64,000 nt of DNA from an uncultured Lachnospiraceae bacterium (GTDB lineage Bacteria; Bacillota; Clostridia; Lachnospirales; Lachnospiraceae). Each line of letters begins with the position of its first letter. The stretch's first letter is position 1. A program made the translations under genes and the position numbers. The stretch is from NCBI GenBank assembly GCA_948470335.1, contig CAOKOL010000018.1, forward strand, positions 1-64,000, in the 5' to 3' direction. The notes under the pieces are model-generated. The model saw only the letters and a program-made list of their open reading frames with translations, ran no database searches and had not been told where the DNA came from. Of this stretch, positions 44,769 through 52,782 are shown one piece after another.

Positions 44769-45142
44769 GTGATCCTCCGTTCTCTTGTGTATGTACATTT
44801 GGCTCTCACTGTTTTTTATTATATCATGGGGGATATCGGCTGGCAATGGTCACGATGCTCCCGTTTCCGCGATTTACCGTAAACTGTCTTCCGTAATGCC
44901 ATAGGGTGATCCCTTCCTCCTTTGGGGTGATTTCAGGAAGACGATTACAGATTTCTGCCGGCACAATGTTTTTTTAAATTTAACAAGTATTTTTTTGAAA
45001 TTTATGTTATGATACTATTACTGCCTGAAATTGTTTCGGACCGTTTTATGCGGAGCGGGTATGGCAGGCTGTGACTTTTCCGATACGTGTAAACCTAATG
45101 TATGTTGAATACGCCCTGACAGGGTTTGGGAGGAAAATGATT
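44769..45142. other. Gap between aldo/keto reductase and Rrf2 genes
   Basis: 374 bases with no supported gene. An AT-rich stretch (44970-45020) holds TATGAT at 45008-45013, a possible -10 for the Rrf2 gene, but no good -35 was found. Confidence 0.4.
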
Positions 45143-45586
45143 ATGAAATATTCTACGAAGCTCAGCGACGCCATCCATATGCTGGCTTTTATTTATATCA
45201 ACCCTAAAAATGATCTAAGCAGCGCCACTATTGCGTTCAGTATCCACACAAATGCCTCTTATGTCCGGCAATTGATGATGGCGCTGCGCAAAGCGGGAAT
45301 CTTAAGCAGCTCTCAGGGGCAGGCAAAGCCGCGGCTTACCAGGGAGCTGAAGGATATTACCCTTTTTGATATGTATCAGGCGATCGAGGGGACAAAGCCG
45401 CTGCTCCATCTGGATACGAATATCAACCCGGACTGTAACGTAGGCGTCAATATTCATTACGCATTGCGGGAATATTATCAGAAAGTTCAGGATGCCGCAG
45501 AGGAAGAGATGAAAAGGATTACGATGGAAGACGTGGTCAAAAGCTTTTATCAGCTCTCCCGGAACCAGGCGATGGAGTGGGACTGA
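45143..45586 (+). CDS. Rrf2 family regulator, YwnA-like
   Basis: 147 residues from ATG 45143 (GGGAGG 9 bases upstream; ATG 45137 is too close). Rrf2 winged helix: STKLSDAIHMLAFIYIN, a recognition helix in HTNASYVRQLMMALRKAGIL, and the wing. In place of the three-Cys iron-sulfur site it has NPDCNVGVNI, the form seen in YwnA-like members that sense thiol or reactive species. Divergent from the iron-sulfur aldo/keto reductase, which may be its target. Confidence 0.85.
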   Translation: MKYSTKLSDAIHMLAFIYINPKNDLSSATIAFSIHTNASYVRQLMMALRKAGILSSSQGQAKPRLTRELKDITLFDMYQAIEGTKPLLHLDTNINPDCNVGVNIHYALREYYQKVQDAAEEEMKRITMEDVVKSFYQLSRNQAMEWD

Positions 45587-45604
45587 GCCTGGCCCCTGTT
45601 ATTG

Positions 45605-45648
45605 AAAGAAGCCCGGATTCTCCTGATGTGGGAGTCCGGGCTTCTTTG
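45605..45648. terminator. Bidirectional terminator after the Rrf2 gene
   Basis: Stem AAGAAGCCCGGATTCTC/GAGTCCGGGCTTCTT with A and T flanks between convergent genes. Confidence 0.85.
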
Positions 45649-45666
45649 AGGAGGTAAGGGGGATTC

Positions 45667-46010
45667 TTATCCTTCGCAAAAAATCAGCTGCCCTTCTGTC
45701 CCCGGAGCAGGTTCCTCATGATTTATGTACAATTCCAGTTCATCCAGTTCCTCCGGCTCCCAAAAAGCCGGAAGCAGGCACTGGGCAGGGATCGTAAAAT
45801 ACAGGTGCTCGTGGTTCCTGGCCGAGAGGGTACAGGTCTTTGACGTGAGTTTTTTCCAGTTCTGATCCGCTTTTCCAAAGACACAGATTTCCAGAGTGAC
45901 ATCTTCAGCATTGTTGTTCTCCGCAACGACAAGAAGGTTAAAAGGCTCCCCCAGTTTTGCGGTCTCCTGGCTTGGATACAGTCCGGGGTATGATATTTTT
46001 CTGTGTTCAT
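45667..46010 (-). pseudogene. Small unknown protein gene with an A5 frameshift at codon 5
   Basis: GGAGGTCAAT is followed by ATG AAC ACA GAA AAA, but this frame dies within about 100 codons of unlikely residues. The other frame, open to 45667, has natural protein character (YPGLYPSQETAKLGEPFNLL, then NNNAEDVTLEI and a Tyr/Glu/Leu-rich end) but no start of its own. One extra A in the A5 run (46000-45996) joins the ATG to it and gives a product of about 114 residues starting MNTEKISYPG. The fold may be an Ig-like beta sandwich; function unknown. Frameshift or sequence error. Confidence 0.6.
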
Positions 46011-46092
46011 ATTGACCTCCAAATTCTTTTTCCGGGTGAATACTGTTTGTTCTGCTGATTTTAATATAGCAGAATAAAAAGTGAAAAAAGAC

Positions 46093-46121
46093 TTGTATTA
46101 TTAATAATAACATGATATAAT
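46093..46121 (+). promoter_or_regulatory. Promoter of the flavoprotein/Sir2-like cluster
   Basis: TTGTAT (46093-46098), 17 bases, TATAAT (46116-46121). Confidence 0.65.
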
Positions 46122-46131
46122 GACTGCAATA

Positions 46132-46150
46132 TGTTATTTATAAAATAACA
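46132..46150. promoter_or_regulatory. Palindromic operator downstream of the cluster promoter
   Basis: TGTTATTT-ATA-AAATAACA, 8-bp perfect arms, placed 10 bases after the -10 box where a repressor would block initiation. The binding protein is unknown; the spacing does not fit the Rex consensus. Confidence 0.5.
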
Positions 46151-46202
46151 ATAAGTGCAAAAAAGGAATGCAAATGTTTAACGGATGGCGAGGTGGATGG
46201 AA

Positions 46203-46559
46203 ATGAAGAAAATCATCATAATCGGAGCGGGTTTGGCCGGGCTTTCGGCGGCGAAAGAGGCGGCTGAGAGAGGGACAGGGAGTATTCTGGTTTCCGACCA
46301 GCCGTCGGAGCGGGCGCAGTCAGTGCCGGCCCAGGGCGGCATCAACGCGGCTTCTTATATGGAAGATAGCGACAGCGTACAAAGCCATTATGAAGACTTG
46401 CTGGCCGGAGGCGCTGATCTGGCTGACCCGGAAGCTTTGCGGGTGCTGACCGCCGCTGTGCCGCAGATTGTGGAAGAACTGGCGGGCCTGAAAGAAGAAT
46501 GTGTGAAATACCTTCATATAGACCCGGAAAAAGAGCCGGGGAGCCCATTTCCGCAGTGA
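46203..46559 (+). pseudogene. Truncated fumarate reductase/succinate dehydrogenase-type flavoprotein
   Basis: 118 codons from ATG 46203 (GAGGTGG upstream) give only the FAD-binding N-terminus of an SdhA/FrdA-like flavoprotein: GAGLAGLSAAKEAAERG (dinucleotide fold), SVPAQGGINAA, the HYEDLLAGGADLADPEALR segment and AVPQIVEELAGL. It stops at a TGA where about 450 further residues would be expected, and the FAD-domain remainder and substrate-binding Arg/His are missing. A remnant of a deleted gene. Confidence 0.75.
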
Positions 46560-46660
46560 TTATCCGAAGGCTGATGAGGGATATAGAAAAACAACGGTCG
46601 CTGTTTTTGACAGGGAAAGGATATGGATCAGATTCCGGGATATTGCGGGAAAAGAATCAG

Positions 46661-46840
46661 ATGAGTAAGAGGCGGACGAAAACCGCATACCGAAAATTTT
46701 TTTACGAGGGATGCGAAAAATACAACGCCTGCCACCATGTCTGCCCGGCGGGGATCGACATTGCCCGTCTGATGGCTCATTCCGATGCGGCGGTGACGGC
46801 GGCGGAAATGAATGATAAAAAGGTAAGCAATGCCGAATGA
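46661..46840 (+). pseudogene. Gene fragment with cysteine motif, same decayed locus
   Basis: About 60 codons (MSKRRTKTAYRKFFYEGC, then YNACHHVCPAGIDI). The Cys-x5-Cys-x3-Cys-Pro pattern resembles half of an iron-sulfur motif. It probably was the C-terminal part of the flavoprotein at 46203 or of a partner, now left after internal deletion. No ribosome site; parent not identified. Confidence 0.4.
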
Positions 46841-46915
46841 TTGATGATAAGCAGTATTGAACCGTACAATTGTGATTGCACAAAAATGACAGACCAGGCA
46901 AAGGAGAGAAGAACC

Positions 46916-47670
46916 ATGAGCTTTTATGAAAATTTAGTTTTGCAGACCCAGATGAATTACGCGAAGTACCGCAGGGTATATGCGTCCGGTAAAACGCCGG
47001 TCAAATTAAGCCGGCGCGAGCCGTTGCCCTACGGCGAGCAGATTCAGGCGTTTGCAGGGAAGGTGAAGGAGGCGGAATGCGTCGTAGTGGGCGGCGCCTC
47101 CGGCTTGTCGGCGGCAGGCGGCGGTGATTTTTATTACGGGGACACACCGTCTTTTCGGAAATACTTTGGAAAGTACGCGGAAAAATACGGTTTCAAAGGC
47201 GCTTTTGACGGGATGTACAGCAGATTTGGGACAAGGGAAGAAAACTGGGGCTATATAGCCACCTTTCTGAATACCACGCTGCGCGCTCCGGTGAGGGAAC
47301 CGGTATCCCCACAGAATTAATCCCCCGCTGTCCAAAGTGCGGGGCGGAGGCTTTTCCCTGGGTGCGGGGCTATGGAAATTTCCTTCAGGGGAAAAAATAC
47401 GATGAACAATATCAGAAGGTCTCAGAATATATCCAGGGAAACAGGGATAAAAAGCTTCTCTTTCTGGAGCTTGGCGTCGGACGCCTGACGCCTATGTTTA
47501 TCCAGGAACCATTCTGGAACCTGACGATGAATCTGCCTGACGCATTCTATATTTCCGTAAACGCGGAATACGATTTCCTGCCGGAGGAGATCGAAGATAA
47601 AGGGTTTTGTATCCTTGGGGATATTGGAAAGGTTTTGAAGGATGTGAATGCGGAGATGAAACAGGAATAA
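46916..47670 (+). pseudogene. Sir2-like protein gene with internal deletion and frameshift
   Basis: The 5' part (46916-47320) has a Sir2-type N-terminus: VKEAECVVVGGASGLSAAGG, then YFGKYAEKYGF and REENWGYIATFL. At about 47300 the frame changes and continues as TELIPRCPKCGAEAFPWVRGYGN to 47670 (ending KVLKDVNAEMKQE). Against the intact paralog at 47689 a block of roughly 85 codons, holding the NAD/active-site loop and first two zinc cysteines, is missing between the two parts. GGAGAGAAGAACC precedes the ATG. Non-functional as written. Confidence 0.78.
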
Positions 47671-47688
47671 GAGGGGAGGCTGAAAGTG

Positions 47689-48525
47689 ATGTACGACTAT
47701 AATCAGATCGCGGAAAAAATCAAAGCTGCAGATGCGGTTTTAATCGGAGCCAGCAACGGGCTGTCCATTACGGAGGGGCTGCATCTGTTTGCCGATAATC
47801 AGGCGTTGGAGGCATTGTTCGGCGACTTTAAACGCGGTTATGGAATCCGCTGCATCATACATGGAATGGGCGCCCGCTGGCCGTCCGAGGAAGAAAAATG
47901 GGCGTTTTGGAGCCGTCTCATCCATCATTACTGCGGGGAATACAAAGAGACACGGGTGATGAAAGACCTGAAAGCAATCATGGGAGGGAAAGACTATTTT
48001 ATCGTCACCTCTAACGGCGAGTGTCATTTTGAGATGAGCGGGTTTGCCCCGGAGAAGGTTTATGAGGTGGAGGGAAACTGGCTGACCATACAGTGTGCCC
48101 GTGCCTGCCACGATACCCTGTATCCCAGCCTGGATATGGCAGAAAAAATGGCGGCGGCGGAAAAGAACGGGAGAGTGCCCGCAGAACTGGTTCCCCGCTG
48201 TCCAAAATGCGGCGGCCCCATGCAGATCCATTTGGAGTTTGGCCGGAATTTTATCCGGGACAGCGCGGGGCAGGAACGCTTTCAGGCGTTCCTAAAGCGA
48301 TACCATGGCAGAAAGCTGGCAGTGCTGGAGCTTGGCATAGGGCCGCGCAATCAGTTGATTAAAGCGCCGCTGATGCGTCTTGTGGAGATGGAGCCCAACG
48401 CCTTTTATGTTACCGTTAATCTCGGTGAAATTTATATCGCGGATCATATTAAAGAGAAGTCGTTCGGTTTGGACGGGGATCTTGAAGAGATTTTAGGCAG
48501 GCTTCGGGCGGCGTGTGAGAAATAA
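47689..48525 (+). CDS. Intact Sir2-like NAD-dependent protein (SirTM-type)
   Basis: 278 residues from ATG 47689 (GAGGGGAGG 9 bases upstream; an in-frame GTG lies at 47686). GASNGLS (about 20-26) is the NAD-binding loop; TSNGECHF stands where TQNxD normally is; the zinc ribbon has CARAC (136-140) and CPKC (171-174). The usual catalytic His of the HG motif is replaced: the site reads VEGN (127-130). This fits the ADP-ribosyltransferase-like SirTM branch better than a deacylase. No macrodomain, GcvH-L or LplA partner is in the window. Sits beside its broken paralog. Confidence 0.75.
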   Translation: MYDYNQIAEKIKAADAVLIGASNGLSITEGLHLFADNQALEALFGDFKRGYGIRCIIHGMGARWPSEEEKWAFWSRLIHHYCGEYKETRVMKDLKAIMGGKDYFIVTSNGECHFEMSGFAPEKVYEVEGNWLTIQCARACHDTLYPSLDMAEKMAAAEKNGRVPAELVPRCPKCGGPMQIHLEFGRNFIRDSAGQERFQAFLKRYHGRKLAVLELGIGPRNQLIKAPLMRLVEMEPNAFYVTVNLGEIYIADHIKEKSFGLDGDLEEILGRLRAACEK

Positions 48526-48528
48526 AAG

Positions 48529-48545
48529 AGCTGCGGAACTAAATT
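48529..48545 (+). repeat. Short match to the 3' tip of the dispersed repeat
   Basis: GCTGCGGAACTAAATT is shared with the 3' end of copy B, directly upstream of the ribosome site of the next gene. Too short to be sure. Confidence 0.4.
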
Positions 48546-48560
48546 CAGGGAGGATAAAGT

Positions 48561-49178
48561 ATGTCACAGGTAAAACCACAGGAAAAGGAAAACCGTATGT
48601 ATCAGGAAATGAAAAAGGCCGCATGGGAGCGACTGCGCTCCTGCGATCCGTTGGAAATCGCCAAAAAGGCGGGTGTATTATTTGATGAGAAAGAAAGCGT
48701 TTTTTCTTTTGTCAGCCTGGGAAGGCAGATCCGGGTCGCTTATCCCGGATTCCAGGTGGAAGGGGCATTGGAGGGCTGGCATGAACTGGTCATTCTTCAT
48801 TATCTGGAGATGGCCAAAGGGGAGCCTCTTTCAGGAAAGCTGATTACATTTGGACAGCTGCCCCAGGGGCTTGTCAGAGGAGGGGGAATGGACCGGGAAA
48901 CAGAAAAGGCGCTGGGAGAATATTTCGGAGACGGACAGGTGGAACGGATTACGGAGAACTGTGAAAGGCTGGGGGCAAAAATCGTAGAATCAAAAGCAGA
49001 TTTCACGGCTGTTTTTGAATTTCTGCCCAGGTATCCTGTGACGATGAACCTCTGGTTCGCTGATGATGAATTTCCGGGTACCGGTAAGCTTTTGATTGAC
49101 AGCAGCGCGGAGTATTATCTGTCAGTGGAGGATGCGGTGACGGTGGGAATGGTTTTACTGGAAGAACTGAAACGATAA
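48561..49178 (+). CDS. DUF3786 protein
   Basis: 205 residues, cytoplasmic. DUF3786-type features: DPLEIAKKAGVLFDEKESVFSF, then FQVEGALEGWHELVILHYLEMAKGEPL, LITFGQLPQG, and the end SAEYYLSVEDAVTVGMVLLEEL. DUF3786 domains are often found in anaerobes next to iron-sulfur or corrinoid proteins; this one has no cysteine motif. GGGAGG precedes the ATG. Follows the Sir2-like gene in the same direction and may belong to its operon. Function unknown. Confidence 0.75.
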   Translation: MSQVKPQEKENRMYQEMKKAAWERLRSCDPLEIAKKAGVLFDEKESVFSFVSLGRQIRVAYPGFQVEGALEGWHELVILHYLEMAKGEPLSGKLITFGQLPQGLVRGGGMDRETEKALGEYFGDGQVERITENCERLGAKIVESKADFTAVFEFLPRYPVTMNLWFADDEFPGTGKLLIDSSAEYYLSVEDAVTVGMVLLEELKR

Positions 49179-49385
49179 GTAACTCATCGGTCAAAAAAAC
49201 AGCTTTGACAGGGAATGTGAGAACATTATACGAACTGACAAAAGCTCTCTCTGGATTTTTGTCAGGAAAATTTTGGATTTTACACCTTCGGGGGCTGTGC
49301 GCGCCGTCCCGGCTGGCAAAGTGCCGGCGGAAGCGGTTGTATGAAATTTAGTACAGGATATATTTGCTAATTTTCCAAAAAAATA

Positions 49386-49413
49386 TTGTATTTTTTCGGC
49401 ATTATGCTATAAT
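49386..49413 (+). promoter_or_regulatory. Promoter of the folate operon
   Basis: TTGTAT (49386-49391), 16 bases, TATAAT (49408-49413) with extended TGC. Confidence 0.7.
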
Positions 49414-49423
49414 GATTCTAAGA

Positions 49424-49540
49424 ATATACGCAAAATAGAATCCCATGCGTGAAGTGTTTGGTGAATGGGGAGTTGTCACCAAAACGAAAAGAGGAATCAG
49501 TCTTACGATATGGAATTCGCACCCATTGCAACAATATAGG
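49424..49540 (+). ncRNA. Tetrahydrofolate (THF) riboswitch aptamer
   Basis: The core matches the THF riboswitch consensus in order: GCGTGAAGTG (49447-49456; consensus GCGTTAAGTG), a stem-loop GGTGA-ATGGGG-AGTTG-TCACC (49460-49480; consensus GAATGGGATGT-GTC), ACGAA (49484-49488) and CATTGCA (49524-49530). It starts just after the promoter and precedes folE, a known class of target. Outer stems P1 and P2 are less clear. Sensing of reduced folate to lower folate synthesis is the established function of the class. Confidence 0.82.
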
Positions 49541-49606
49541 AGAACATCTCATATTGTACAGGGATAGTTTTGTTACGTGTTCTGTTACAAGATGGAGATG
49601 TTTTTC
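49531..49606 (+). terminator. Expression platform terminator of the THF riboswitch
   Basis: AACATCTC (49543-49550) pairs with GAGATGTT (49595-49602), then TTTC. The left arm also lies in the loop of a competing stem, ACAATAT/ATATTGT (49531-49537 and 49551-49557), whose first arm touches the aptamer 3' end, so two exclusive states can be drawn. Confidence 0.6.
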
Positions 49607-49759
49607 GTATTTACAGAATGGCACGAGAAGGCCAGAAAACGCAAGCGTTTCCCGTTGTCTCATGAAAGCGTGTCAAAAATAATATCATAAAACACCGAAA
49701 AGCAGTCTCCGGATACGACTATTTTATTTTTGTTCTGCGGGAATATGGATTCCGCGGGG

Positions 49760-49787
49760 CAGACTGAGGAAAGGAGTCTGTTTTTTT
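49760..49787 (+). promoter_or_regulatory. Hairpin holding the folE ribosome site, followed by T7
   Basis: CAGACT (49760-49765) pairs with AGTCTG (49775-49780), loop GAGGAAAGG, then seven Ts directly before the folE ATG. The ribosome site AAAGGAG is in the loop and 3' arm. AGACTG can also pair with CAGTCT upstream (49703-49708). Either translational control or a second terminator. Confidence 0.5.
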
Positions 49788-50342
49788 ATGGACAGAAACA
49801 AAATTGAAGCCGCCGTTAAAATGCTGCTGGAAGGAATCGGCGAGGATGTGGAGCGGGAAGGGCTTTTGGAAACCCCTGCCCGGATCGCGAAAATGTGCGA
49901 GGAAATTTACGGAGGTCTGAACCAGGACGCCGGCGTGCATCTGGAGAAACAGTTCCGGGTGGAAAATAACGAGATGGTGGTGGAAAAGGATATTACATTT
50001 TATTCTACCTGCGAACATCATCTGCTGCCTTTTTACGGAAAAGCCCATGTGGCTTATATTCCAAACGGCAGGGTGGCCGGTTTGAGCAAACTGGCGAGGA
50101 CTGTGGAGGTTTATGCCAGAAGACCGCAGATTCAGGAGAAAATGACCGCTCAGATCGCGGACGCGCTGGAAGAACATCTGAACCCCCAGGGGGTTATGGT
50201 GATGGTGGAGGGCGAACATACCTGTATGACCATGCGGGGAATCAAAAAGCCGGGAAGCAAAACCGTTACCGTTGTCACCAGGGGCCTGTTTAAAGAAGAT
50301 GCCCAGTTGCAGAATCTGTTTATGCAGATGGTGAAAAATTAA
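49788..50342 (+). CDS. folE: GTP cyclohydrolase I
   Basis: First step of folate synthesis: GTP to 7,8-dihydroneopterin triphosphate. 184 residues, normal length, with [17 protein letters not shown], the zinc and catalytic region [45 protein letters not shown] and the [16 protein letters not shown] ligand motif. Head of folE-HD-folP-folBK. Confidence 0.97.
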   Translation: MDRNKIEAAVKMLLEGIGEDVEREGLLETPARIAKMCEEIYGGLNQDAGVHLEKQFRVENNEMVVEKDITFYSTCEHHLLPFYGKAHVAYIPNGRVAGLSKLARTVEVYARRPQIQEKMTAQIADALEEHLNPQGVMVMVEGEHTCMTMRGIKKPGSKTVTVVTRGLFKEDAQLQNLFMQMVKN

Positions 50343-50373
50343 GGGCTGCGGAATTTTGGAGGACGGAACGATT

Positions 50374-50850
50374 ATGGAGCGGGTGAATCAAATCCGGAAT
50401 CATCCTCTGTATCAGGAACATATGCGGAAGATTCTGAAACTGGAAAAGGAACGGATTTTCTGCGGCCATGGGCCGGAGCATCTTCTGGACGTGGCCCGTC
50501 TGGCCTGGATTATGAATCTGGAGCTGGGGCTGGGCTATGAAAAGTCTGTGGTTTACGGGGCGGCGCTGATTCATGATATCGGCAGAGCCATGGAATATGA
50601 GTCGGGCATTTCTCATGAGGAAGGAAGCCGCCTGCTGGGCGCCGGGATTCTGCCGGACTGCGGTTATCGGAAGGAAGAACAGGAGCTGATGCTGGAGGCC
50701 GTGGCCAGTCACCGGCAGGCGCGGGAAAAACAGGATCTGAACTGGCTTCTTTACAGGGCGGATAAAATGAGCCGTCTCTGTTTTGCCTGTCCGGCGGAAC
50801 CTTTATGCGACTGGCCGTCAGAAAAGAAAAATATGGAAATTAAGGGGTAG
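50374..50850 (+). CDS. HD-domain protein of the folate operon
   Basis: 158 residues from ATG 50374 (GGAGG upstream; TTG 50356 overlaps that site). HD ligands: FCGHGPEHLLDVARLA (first His), AALIHDIGRAMEY (HD pair), EAVASHRQ, and YRADKMSRLCFACP. Embedded between folE and folP, 31 bases after folE. In many Clostridia the hydrolase that removes phosphates from dihydroneopterin triphosphate is not identified; this protein is a candidate by position and fold. Not proved. Confidence 0.8.
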   Translation: MERVNQIRNHPLYQEHMRKILKLEKERIFCGHGPEHLLDVARLAWIMNLELGLGYEKSVVYGAALIHDIGRAMEYESGISHEEGSRLLGAGILPDCGYRKEEQELMLEAVASHRQAREKQDLNWLLYRADKMSRLCFACPAEPLCDWPSEKKNMEIKG

Positions 50851-50912
50851 CGCTTACCGCCTGGCCGAAGATGCCGGGCGGCTGCCATGTCAGAGAAGGA
50901 TGTGAAAGCAGA

Positions 50913-51719
50913 ATGAAAATAGGAAACAGAGAATTTGATGTTCAAAATCGAACTTATATTATGGGCATTTTAAATGTGACCCCTGATTCCTTTTCCGACG
51001 GCGGAAAATGGACGGAGACAGACAGGGCGCTGAAACATGTGGAGGAAATGCTGAAAGACGGCGCGGATCTGATCGACATCGGCGGAGAATCCACCAGACC
51101 GGGTCATATGCCGGTGCCTGCGCAGGAAGAACTGGACAGGGTGATTCCCGTGGTGGAAACAGTCCGTTCCCGGTTCGACGTGCCCATTTCCGTGGACACC
51201 TACAAAGCCTGTGTGGCCGAGGCGGCCGTTAAGGCAGGGGCGGATATGATTAATGATGTCTGGGGCGCCAGAAAGGACGGGGACATGGCGGCGGTAATGG
51301 CCAGAACCGGTGCTGTCTGCTGTCTGATGCACAATAAGGACGAAGCGTTGTATGAAAACTTTTTGGAAGATATGGCGGAAGAACTGAAATATTCCGTAGA
51401 TTTGGTAAGAAAAGCCGGCGTGGCGAAAGACAGGATTATTCTGGATCCGGGCGTGGGATTCGGAAAAACCTATGAGATGAATCTGGAGGCCATCCGCCAT
51501 GTGGAAGTGCTTCACCGTCTGGGATATCCGGTGCTGCTGGCCACCTCCAGAAAGTCCGTGATCGGACTTACCCTTGACCTGCCTGCGGACCAGCGGGTGG
51601 AGGGCACGCTGGCTACCACCGTGCTGGGCGTGATGAAAGGCTGCGCCTTTGTCCGGGTTCATGATGTGAAAGAAAATAAACGGGCGATTCGGATGACGGA
51701 AGCGATCCTGGGACGGTAA
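50913..51719 (+). CDS. folP: Dihydropteroate synthase
   Basis: Condenses pteridine pyrophosphate with p-aminobenzoate; sulfonamide target. 268 residues from ATG 50913 (AGAAGGA 12 bases upstream), with YIMGILNVTPDSFSDGGKW, DLIDIGGESTRPG, ISVDTYKACVAEAA, ILDPGVGFGKT and the late SRKSVIG motif. Normal length and all loops present. Confidence 0.96.
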   Translation: MKIGNREFDVQNRTYIMGILNVTPDSFSDGGKWTETDRALKHVEEMLKDGADLIDIGGESTRPGHMPVPAQEELDRVIPVVETVRSRFDVPISVDTYKACVAEAAVKAGADMINDVWGARKDGDMAAVMARTGAVCCLMHNKDEALYENFLEDMAEELKYSVDLVRKAGVAKDRIILDPGVGFGKTYEMNLEAIRHVEVLHRLGYPVLLATSRKSVIGLTLDLPADQRVEGTLATTVLGVMKGCAFVRVHDVKENKRAIRMTEAILGR

Positions 51720-51737
51720 GAGGGTGACGGAGGAAAA

Positions 51738-52550
51738 ATGGATAAAATACACATAAAAGATCTGGAGATTTTCGCGAAACACGGGGTATTCCCGGAGGAA
51801 AATGTGCTGGGACAGAAATTTCTGGTTTCGGCGGTTCTGTACACGGAAACCCGCGGCGCCGGGAAGACGGACGATCTGACCAGATCCATTCATTACGGCG
51901 AAGTCAGTCATATGATAAAAGCTTTTATGGAAGAAAATACGTTTCAGCTGCTGGAAACGGTGGCGGAACGGCTGGCGGAAAAAATGCTGCTGGAAATTCC
52001 ACTTTTGAAAAAAGTCCGGCTGGAGATCAAGAAGCCGTGGGCGCCCGTAGGACTTCCGCTGGACACTGTGTCCGTGGAGATCGAACGAGGCTGGCATACG
52101 GCCTGCATCGCTCTGGGCTCCAATATGGGAGACAGGGAAAGATATCTGAATATGGGCGTGGAAGAACTGAAACGGACGCCGGGCTGCCGGGTGGAGCGGG
52201 TATCCTCCTGGATCAATACGGCGCCGTACGGCGGCGTGGAGCAGGATGATTTTCTGAATGGCTGTCTGGTGATGGAGACGCTGCTGCCTCCGGAAGAACT
52301 GCTGGACCGTCTCCATCAGATCGAGCAGGCTGCCAACCGGGTCAGAGAAATCCACTGGGGCCCCAGAACGCTGGATCTGGACATTATTTTTTACGACGAT
52401 CTGATGATGAGCACGCCCGCGCTGCAGATTCCCCATATTGAGATGCACAAAAGGGATTTTGTTCTGGTTCCGCTGAATGAGATCGCGCCTTATTATATGC
52501 ATCCGGCGATGCGGCGGACGGTGGGGCAGTTACTGGAAGAACTGAAATAA
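51738..52550 (+). CDS. folB/folK: Bifunctional dihydroneopterin aldolase / HPPK (FolB-FolK fusion)
   Basis: 270 residues joining two steps. Residues 1-117 are FolB: DLEIFAKHGVFPEENVLGQKF, the SIHYGEVSH segment, and IEIKKPWAPVG-like LEIKKPWAPVGLPL. Residues about 120-270 are FolK: CIALGSNMGDRERYL, FLNGCLVMET, RWGPRTLDLDII-type WGPRTLDLDIIFYDD, and the final PHIEMHKRDFVLVPL. The fusion is known in several Firmicutes. GGAGGAAAA precedes the ATG. Last gene of the operon. Confidence 0.95.
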   Translation: MDKIHIKDLEIFAKHGVFPEENVLGQKFLVSAVLYTETRGAGKTDDLTRSIHYGEVSHMIKAFMEENTFQLLETVAERLAEKMLLEIPLLKKVRLEIKKPWAPVGLPLDTVSVEIERGWHTACIALGSNMGDRERYLNMGVEELKRTPGCRVERVSSWINTAPYGGVEQDDFLNGCLVMETLLPPEELLDRLHQIEQAANRVREIHWGPRTLDLDIIFYDDLMMSTPALQIPHIEMHKRDFVLVPLNEIAPYYMHPAMRRTVGQLLEELK

Positions 52551-52583
52551 GCGTTTTCAACTGTAAAAATGTTTGGAATATAA

Positions 52584-52637
52584 ATAATAACGGTCGTTAT
52601 CGGGAAACATAATCCGGTAGCGGCCGTTATTTTTGTA
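52584..52637 (+). terminator. Terminator of the folate operon
   Basis: Long stem AATAACGGTCGTTATCGG/CCGGTAGCGGCCGTTATT with mismatches, then TTTTG. Confidence 0.85.
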
Positions 52638-52700
52638 TCGTTAACCGTTTTGATGCCAGTGGATTTCACAGAAAGTTCACATTTTTCTCCGGGGAAATCG

Positions 52701-52740
52701 TTGACAATACAGAAAACTAGTGTTATATTACATATATAAC
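52701..52740 (+). promoter_or_regulatory. Promoter of hsp20 with palindrome over the -10
   Basis: TTGACA (52701-52706), 17 bases, TATATT (52724-52729). GTTATA-N7-TATAAC (52722-52740) spans the -10 and start. No CIRCE element is present. Confidence 0.75.
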
Positions 52741-52782
52741 AAAGATAACAACTAACACAAATATAAAAAGGAGAGATGATTT

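Noticed and set aside
46132..46150. Rex operator
   Set aside because: TGTTA and TAACA are 9 bases apart here; the Rex consensus needs 6.
47689..48525. Complete lipoylation-linked SirTM/macrodomain operon
   Set aside because: No macrodomain, GcvH-L or LplA gene is present; neighbours are a broken paralog, a flavoprotein remnant and DUF3786.
49418..49663. Small genes in the folE upstream region
   Set aside because: Both strands have short frames there, but they overlap the THF riboswitch and terminator and have no ribosome sites.
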